Source: Crocinitomicaceae bacterium (GTDB taxonomy: Bacteria; Bacteroidota; Bacteroidia; Flavobacteriales_D; Crocinitomicaceae). Taken from it: a stretch of 11,158 nt of DNA. Location: positions 1-11,158 of the forward strand of contig JAHEMP010000053.1 of the NCBI GenBank assembly GCA_024643585.1. Direction: 5' to 3'. Shown here one piece after another: positions 7,117 through 11,158 of this stretch; position 1 is the first letter of the stretch, and the number at the start of each line of letters is the position of its first letter. The notes under the pieces are model-generated. The model saw only the letters and a list, made by a program, of their open reading frames with translations. It did no database searches and was not told the DNA's origin. The position numbers and the translations under genes are program-made.

Positions 7117-8184
7117 ATGCATAAAATAATAAGTGGTATCCAACAAATGGGAATAGGCGTTCCTAATGTTCCTGAAATTTGGAAATGGTACCGAACTTTT
7201 TTTGGTGTCAATGTGAAACTTTTCGAAGACGCTGCCGAAGCTCCATTAATGACCCGTTATACCGGTGACAAAGTTCATTCTCGCACTGCAACCTTAGCTC
7301 TTTCCATGGACGGAGGCGGAGGGTTTGAAATATGGCAATATACTTCAAGAGGAACAGAGAAACCGAGTTTTGATGTAAAAATGGGTGATCTTGGATTATA
7401 TGCGTGTCGCATTAAGTCAAGAAACATAGAAAAAAGCTACAATTATTTCAAAATGAATGGAGCAGATATTCAAGGCGAATTAGCTGAACGTCCAGATGGT
7501 GGTAAGCACTTTTTTGTAAAAGATCCCAATGGTAACTTATTTGATATTGTAGAGGGACTTGATTGGTTCTCCAACACCAATCATCCAAGCTATTGCGGGG
7601 CCGTGGCTGGAACAATGATTGGCGTTAGTGATATCGATGCTTCTTTAAAACTGTATGCCGACGTTCTGGGTTATTCGAAAATAGTATACGATAAAACAGA
7701 CTCCTTTGACGACTTTGCTCCCATTGATGGTGGAAAATCAAAATTCCGTAGAGTTTTGTTGGGACATCCTGAAAAACGAAAAGGTCCTTTTGCAGAATTA
7801 TTGGGTTCAACCGAGATAGAATTGATACAATGTTTAGATCGATCGGATTGTAAAAAAATATTTGAAAATAGATATTGGGGTGATTGGGGTTTCATTCATT
7901 TGTGCTTTGACATTCAGGGAATGGATATTCTAAAAGCCGACTGTGAAAAAGCAGGTTTCCCTTTTACAGTCGATTCCGGCAATACTTTTGATATGGGTGA
8001 GGCTGGAGGTCGTTTTTCTTACATTGAAGACCCCGATGGTACTTGGTTGGAATTTGTCGAAACACACAAAGTTCCTGTTATGAAAAAATGGGGTTGGTAC
8101 ATTAATTTGAAAAACAGAAATCCCGAAAAAAACCTACCAAAATGGATGCTAAAAGCTATGGGATTTAATAAAGTTAGAGACTAA
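7117..8184 (+). CDS. VOC superfamily (glyoxalase/dioxygenase fold) protein with two VOC domains
   Basis: This 355-residue protein contains two VOC domains, about residues 5-148 and 163-316, each ending in the family hallmark (DPNGNLFDIVE at 136-146; DPDGTWLEFVE at 305-315). By hand alignment, the four metal-ligand positions hold Gln10, Glu71, Tyr95 and Asp143 in the first domain and Gly165, Glu235, His261 and Glu312 in the second. The second domain therefore keeps three plausible ligands and the first fewer, although Gln at the first position is also used by human glyoxalase I. No signal peptide is visible, so it should be cytoplasmic. Family members include lactoylglutathione lyases, ring-cleaving dioxygenases and epimerases; the substrate cannot be assigned here. 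The C-terminal 40 residues after the second VOC domain are basic and Trp/Lys rich (KKWGWYINLKNRNPEKNLP). It lies 51 bp after the patatin gene on the same strand. Confidence 0.85.
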   Translation: MHKIISGIQQMGIGVPNVPEIWKWYRTFFGVNVKLFEDAAEAPLMTRYTGDKVHSRTATLALSMDGGGGFEIWQYTSRGTEKPSFDVKMGDLGLYACRIKSRNIEKSYNYFKMNGADIQGELAERPDGGKHFFVKDPNGNLFDIVEGLDWFSNTNHPSYCGAVAGTMIGVSDIDASLKLYADVLGYSKIVYDKTDSFDDFAPIDGGKSKFRRVLLGHPEKRKGPFAELLGSTEIELIQCLDRSDCKKIFENRYWGDWGFIHLCFDIQGMDILKADCEKAGFPFTVDSGNTFDMGEAGGRFSYIEDPDGTWLEFVETHKVPVMKKWGWYINLKNRNPEKNLPKWMLKAMGFNKVRD

Positions 8185-8242
8185 TTTGACTAAACCCTAT
8201 CATCCACTGATTCTTTGGTTATGATAACTCCTTCTAATTCTA

Positions 8243-8250
8243 TACATTTG
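8243..8250 (+). promoter_or_regulatory. Possible -7 promoter element of the lipoprotein gene
   Basis: TACATTTG is an exact TAnnTTTG match, 12 nt before the ATG at 8263 and 18 nt before the ATG at 8269. A TTTG at 8214-8217 lies 25 bp upstream, slightly further than the usual spacing. The element argues against translation starting at the TTG (8215) or ATG (8221) further upstream. Confidence 0.45.
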
Positions 8251-8262
8251 TTGAACTATAAA

Positions 8263-9381
8263 ATGATTATGAATAAATTCCTTTTGATTTCCTTCGTTGC
8301 TGTTCTTGGTTTTTCTATTCAATCTTGTAAAGAAGAAATTACTCTTTCTACTGCATACAAAGAAACTCCTATAATTTTTGGACTTTTAGATCAAAATGAG
8401 ACCATACAATATATTAAAATAAATCGTGGATTTATAGGGCCAGGAAATGCTTTTGATATCGCTCAAATACCTGACTCAAGTTACTTTGAAAATGTAAGTG
8501 GCAAAGTAGAAGAATTATTCAACAACCAAGTTGTTTATACATGGGAATTGCGCGACACATTGTTGGATTCAAAGAGCACAGATGGCGTGTTTTTTGCCCC
8601 GCAATTTAAAGCCTATTATTTCATGACGGATAGTCACCCATTAGACCCGAATAAATCGTATCGATTGACGGTTGATATCAATGAAGGAAAATTGACGGTA
8701 GTTGGAGAAACTCAACTTGTAAAAAACTTTGCACCGACAGTAGGTAATGGTGGTACATCTCTAAATCCAACAAACGCTTCCTTGCGCTTTGCCAAAGACC
8801 CGAATGAATACATAAGTACCACTATAATTTGTGATGCTGGATCTGCCTTTTTTGGAAATATTTCTCTCTCATTTCGAATTTCAGAATACCGTGGAACGGA
8901 TAGTACGCACATAGAAATCCCTTGGAATGTCAACGAAACGACAACCGCAAACAGCAAACTTACCGCTGTCGCCCAAGGCAGTACTTTCTACAACAAAATT
9001 AAAGATGGAATAACGAATGACAATACCATCACCCGAAGAAATTTTGAAGGTTTTACGGTAACATTTACCGGTGGATCACAAGAATTGTACAATTACATTT
9101 TAGTAAATCAACCCTCCACCTCTTTGACCCAATCCAAACCAACTTTTACCAATTTAACCGTAACGGATGGTTACTCTGTAGTCGGAATCTTTTCGGCTAG
9201 AAATAAGGTTTCTTTTTACAAGCCGTTTTTTATCGGAACCAATGCGAATCTGCGTTGCTTGGATAACAACTCTACAAGAGAACTTTGTGAGGGCATTATA
9301 CCAGGTTTTGGCGCTCTATTTTGCAGTCAGCATCCAGGCGATAATAGTTTGACCAATCCGAAATCTTACGCTTGTAACTAA
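8263..9381 (+). CDS. Bacteroidota lipoprotein, DUF4249-like, function unknown
   Basis: The 372-residue product opens with a lipoprotein signal peptide: a short basic start (MIMNK), a hydrophobic stretch and IQSC, with the lipidated Cys at residue 22 (codon 8326). The ATG at 8269 is an equally good start. An in-frame upstream extension to 8221 or 8215 is possible but would bury the signal and cross a likely promoter element. After the Cys comes KEEITLSTAYKETPIIFGLL, then IQYIKINRGFIGPGNAF and a beta-rich body; this resembles DUF4249-type lipoproteins of Bacteroidota, but I assign the family only from memory of its pattern. Four cysteines within the last 45 residues suggest disulfides outside the cytoplasm. 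No catalytic motif is seen. It is 78 bp downstream of the VOC gene and 42 bp upstream of priA, with no terminator visible on either side, so co-transcription with priA is possible. Confidence 0.78.
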   Translation: MIMNKFLLISFVAVLGFSIQSCKEEITLSTAYKETPIIFGLLDQNETIQYIKINRGFIGPGNAFDIAQIPDSSYFENVSGKVEELFNNQVVYTWELRDTLLDSKSTDGVFFAPQFKAYYFMTDSHPLDPNKSYRLTVDINEGKLTVVGETQLVKNFAPTVGNGGTSLNPTNASLRFAKDPNEYISTTIICDAGSAFFGNISLSFRISEYRGTDSTHIEIPWNVNETTTANSKLTAVAQGSTFYNKIKDGITNDNTITRRNFEGFTVTFTGGSQELYNYILVNQPSTSLTQSKPTFTNLTVTDGYSVVGIFSARNKVSFYKPFFIGTNANLRCLDNNSTRELCEGIIPGFGALFCSQHPGDNSLTNPKSYACN

Positions 9382-9423
9382 AATTTCTTTCTCAGAAAAC
9401 CAAATTGTAATTACCTTTAACAC

Positions 9424-11158
9424 ATGAGTGAAAGGCAAACCCTTTTTATTGATGTGATATTACCTGTGCCTATCCACAGAGCCTTCACTTACAGAGTTCC
9501 TTTTGAGTTAAATTCCTACGTTCAACAAGGAATTCGCGTTATCGTTCCCTTTGGAAGAAGCAAGCTGTTAACGGGAATTGTCATCAGAGTTCACGAAAAT
9601 CCGCCTAAAGAATACGCTGCAAAATATGTTGAGCATATTCTAGATGAAAAACCAATTATTACTAGCAGTCTGCTGACTTTTTGGAATTGGATGGCTAGCT
9701 ATTATATGGCATCCATTGGCGATGTCATGAATGCAGCATTACCGTCCAACTTTAAATTGGCTAGTGAAACCAAAATTGTTCTGCATCCAGATTTTGATAT
9801 ACAAACCTCTTTAAAAGAAGACCGAGAGGCGGCAATAGTAGATGCACTAGAAGTTCAGGAAGTTTTGGATCTCAAGGAGATTTCTGAAATTGTCGGCATA
9901 AAAACTATCCAACCGATTATAAAAAAAATGTTGGATCAAAAAATAATTCTAACGCTAGAAAGTTTAGACGATAAATTTACTGCCAAAACAGCACTGTATG
10001 TTCAACTGAGTCCTTTCTTTTTGATAGAAGAAAATATCAATGACCTTTTGACGGAGTGGTCTGATAAAAAAAGCAAAACAAAACAATCTGAAGCTTTACT
10101 TACCCTTTTAGCCGATGGAAAATATAGCAACGGCAATATAATTCCTGTCGCAAAGAAAGATTTAGAAACAAAAGGTATTTCACCAAGTACGCTAAGCACT
10201 TTAGCCAAGCATGAAATTATTGAGATAAATAAAACCGTAATTTCTAGAATCCAATTCGAAGAAGAAAATGAATTTCGAACTTTTGATTTAAGTGCGCATC
10301 AAGAGAGAGCTCTCAGTGAAATTAAAACAAATTTTGAGTCCAAAAATGTATGCTTACTGCATGGAGTTACCGGTTCAGGGAAAACGGAGATTTACGTAAG
10401 ATTAATCGAAGAACAGCTCGCAAAAGGCAAACAGATACTTTTTTTAGTTCCAGAAATAGCATTAACAACTCAATTGATCAAAAGACTTCAACGAATTTTT
10501 GGTCAACAGGTTGGTGTTTACCATTCCAAATTCAACCAAAATGAAAGGGTAGAAATTTGGGGAAGCATTTTAGAAAATAATCCAGATAATTACAGAATAG
10601 TTGTTGGCGCGCGATCATGCGTATTCCTTCCCTTCCAAGATTTAGGTTTAATTATTGTCGACGAAGAACACGAGGGTACCTTTAAACAAAATGATCCTTC
10701 ACCTCGATACAATGGACGGGATTGCGCCGTGGTGCTGGGGCAAATACACAACGCAAAAGTGCTTTTAGGTTCGGCCACTCCGTCAATGGAAACCTACTAC
10801 AATTGTACAACAGAAAAATACGGCCTTGTAAAATTGGAAGAGCGATTTTCTGGTATTCTTATGCCCGAAATCTTACTTGCTGATTTGAAAAAAGAACGTC
10901 GAAACAACAAAGATTTTCGATTCTTTAGCACTTTTCTGATGGATTCGATGCACGAAGCATTAAACAACAAAGAACAGGTAATTCTCTTTCAAAATAGAAG
11001 AGGCTACAACCCTAGGTGGCAATGCGAAATCTGCAGTTGGACGCCTCATTGCGTTAATTGCGACGTATCATTAACCTATCACAAACACACCAACACATTA
11101 AAATGTCATTATTGCGGTCATACTGCAGCACCTATGGGTTCCTGCAGGAGTTGCGGAA
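9424..11158 (+). CDS. priA: Primosomal protein N' (PriA replication-restart helicase), 3' end missing
   Basis: The reading frame is open from the ATG at 9424 to the window edge (578 complete codons); full PriA proteins are commonly around 730-820 residues, so the C-terminal helicase lobe and tail are missing. The N-terminus (FIDVILPVPIHRAFTYRVP) matches the PriA 3' DNA-binding domain that recognises the leading-strand end at stalled forks. A winged-helix region follows, then the SF2 helicase core with Walker A GVTGSGKTE (Lys320), the VPEIALT segment, Walker B DEEH (413-416) and GSATPS. The zinc-binding insertion is complete with eight cysteines at 534, 537, 543, 546, 561, 564, 574 and 577, after the conserved RRGY. 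PriA reloads the replicative helicase at abandoned forks in the cytoplasm. No strong promoter is seen in the 42 bp upstream; a 7-of-8 match (TACCTTTA, 9412-9419) lies too close to the ATG to be convincing. Confidence 0.97.
   Translation, partial: MSERQTLFIDVILPVPIHRAFTYRVPFELNSYVQQGIRVIVPFGRSKLLTGIVIRVHENPPKEYAAKYVEHILDEKPIITSSLLTFWNWMASYYMASIGDVMNAALPSNFKLASETKIVLHPDFDIQTSLKEDREAAIVDALEVQEVLDLKEISEIVGIKTIQPIIKKMLDQKIILTLESLDDKFTAKTALYVQLSPFFLIEENINDLLTEWSDKKSKTKQSEALLTLLADGKYSNGNIIPVAKKDLETKGISPSTLSTLAKHEIIEINKTVISRIQFEEENEFRTFDLSAHQERALSEIKTNFESKNVCLLHGVTGSGKTEIYVRLIEEQLAKGKQILFLVPEIALTTQLIKRLQRIFGQQVGVYHSKFNQNERVEIWGSILENNPDNYRIVVGARSCVFLPFQDLGLIIVDEEHEGTFKQNDPSPRYNGRDCAVVLGQIHNAKVLLGSATPSMETYYNCTTEKYGLVKLEERFSGILMPEILLADLKKERRNNKDFRFFSTFLMDSMHEALNNKEQVILFQNRRGYNPRWQCEICSWTPHCVNCDVSLTYHKHTNTLKCHYCGHTAAPMGSCRSCG

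Noticed and set aside
7671..7895. Minus-strand open frames within the VOC gene, and similar ones at 8712-8957, 10002-10208 and 10590-10778
   Set aside because: They lie fully inside well-supported genes on the other strand, have no recognisable domain and no start signals.
7117..8184. 4-hydroxyphenylpyruvate dioxygenase (HPPD) as identity of the two-VOC protein
   Set aside because: The length is similar, but the C-terminal domain lacks the first His of the 2-His-1-Glu iron site (Gly165 at that position) and I do not see the HPPD C-terminal signature.
8215..8262. Longer N-terminus of the lipoprotein from TTG 8215 or ATG 8221
   Set aside because: It would place extra residues before a normal lipoprotein signal peptide and would start upstream of a TAnnTTTG promoter element.
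9412..9419. TACCTTTA as a promoter -7 element for priA
   Set aside because: It misses the final G, lies only 4 nt before the ATG and has no -33 partner at a suitable distance.

Overview
The window looks like chromosomal DNA of an AT-rich member of the Bacteroidota, probably a flavobacterium-like organism. Four things point there: a type IX secretion (T9SS) C-terminal sorting domain on a large surface protein; a SprB-type repeat and PKD/Ig-like arrays; a SusD-era style short lipoprotein signal with cysteine on a Bacteroidota-type lipoprotein; and three separate upstream matches to the Bacteroidota promoter -7 element TAnnTTTG. No tRNA, rRNA, CRISPR array, insertion sequence or phage gene was seen.

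Layout. From the left edge to 3404 (+) runs the 3' part of a very large secreted adhesin-like protein. It starts in the window at the last turn of a probable beta-propeller and continues through PKD, choice-of-anchor-J, PKD, a tandem Ig-like array (six exact 219-bp units), a SprB-like repeat, a further Ig-like unit and a T9SS tail. A hairpin with T-tracts on both strands (3417-3450) separates it from a convergent THUMP-domain RNA methyltransferase gene (3491-4708, -). Divergent from that gene is a patatin-like phospholipase with POTRA and beta-barrel regions (4774-7065, +), which resembles a type Vd autotransporter. Next come a double-VOC-domain protein (7117-8184, +), an outer-membrane or periplasmic lipoprotein of DUF4249-like appearance (8263-9381, +) and the first 578 codons of priA (9424 to the right edge, +). 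The priA frame is open all the way and is cut by the window end.

How the parts relate. The genes do not form one obvious pathway. The mixture is housekeeping (rRNA methylation, replication restart) with cell-envelope functions (T9SS adhesin, patatin autotransporter, lipoprotein). The most useful structural observations concern expression: the patatin, VOC and lipoprotein genes each have a TAnnTTTG element 12-21 nt before the best start codon, which implies short leaders and helps settle two ambiguous starts. No clearly new biological system is evident. The candidates most worth a second look are the dimeric higher-order repeat in the adhesin, the patatin autotransporter with an apparent TTG start, an 18-bp perfect palindrome inside that gene, and the uneven conservation of metal ligands in the VOC protein.
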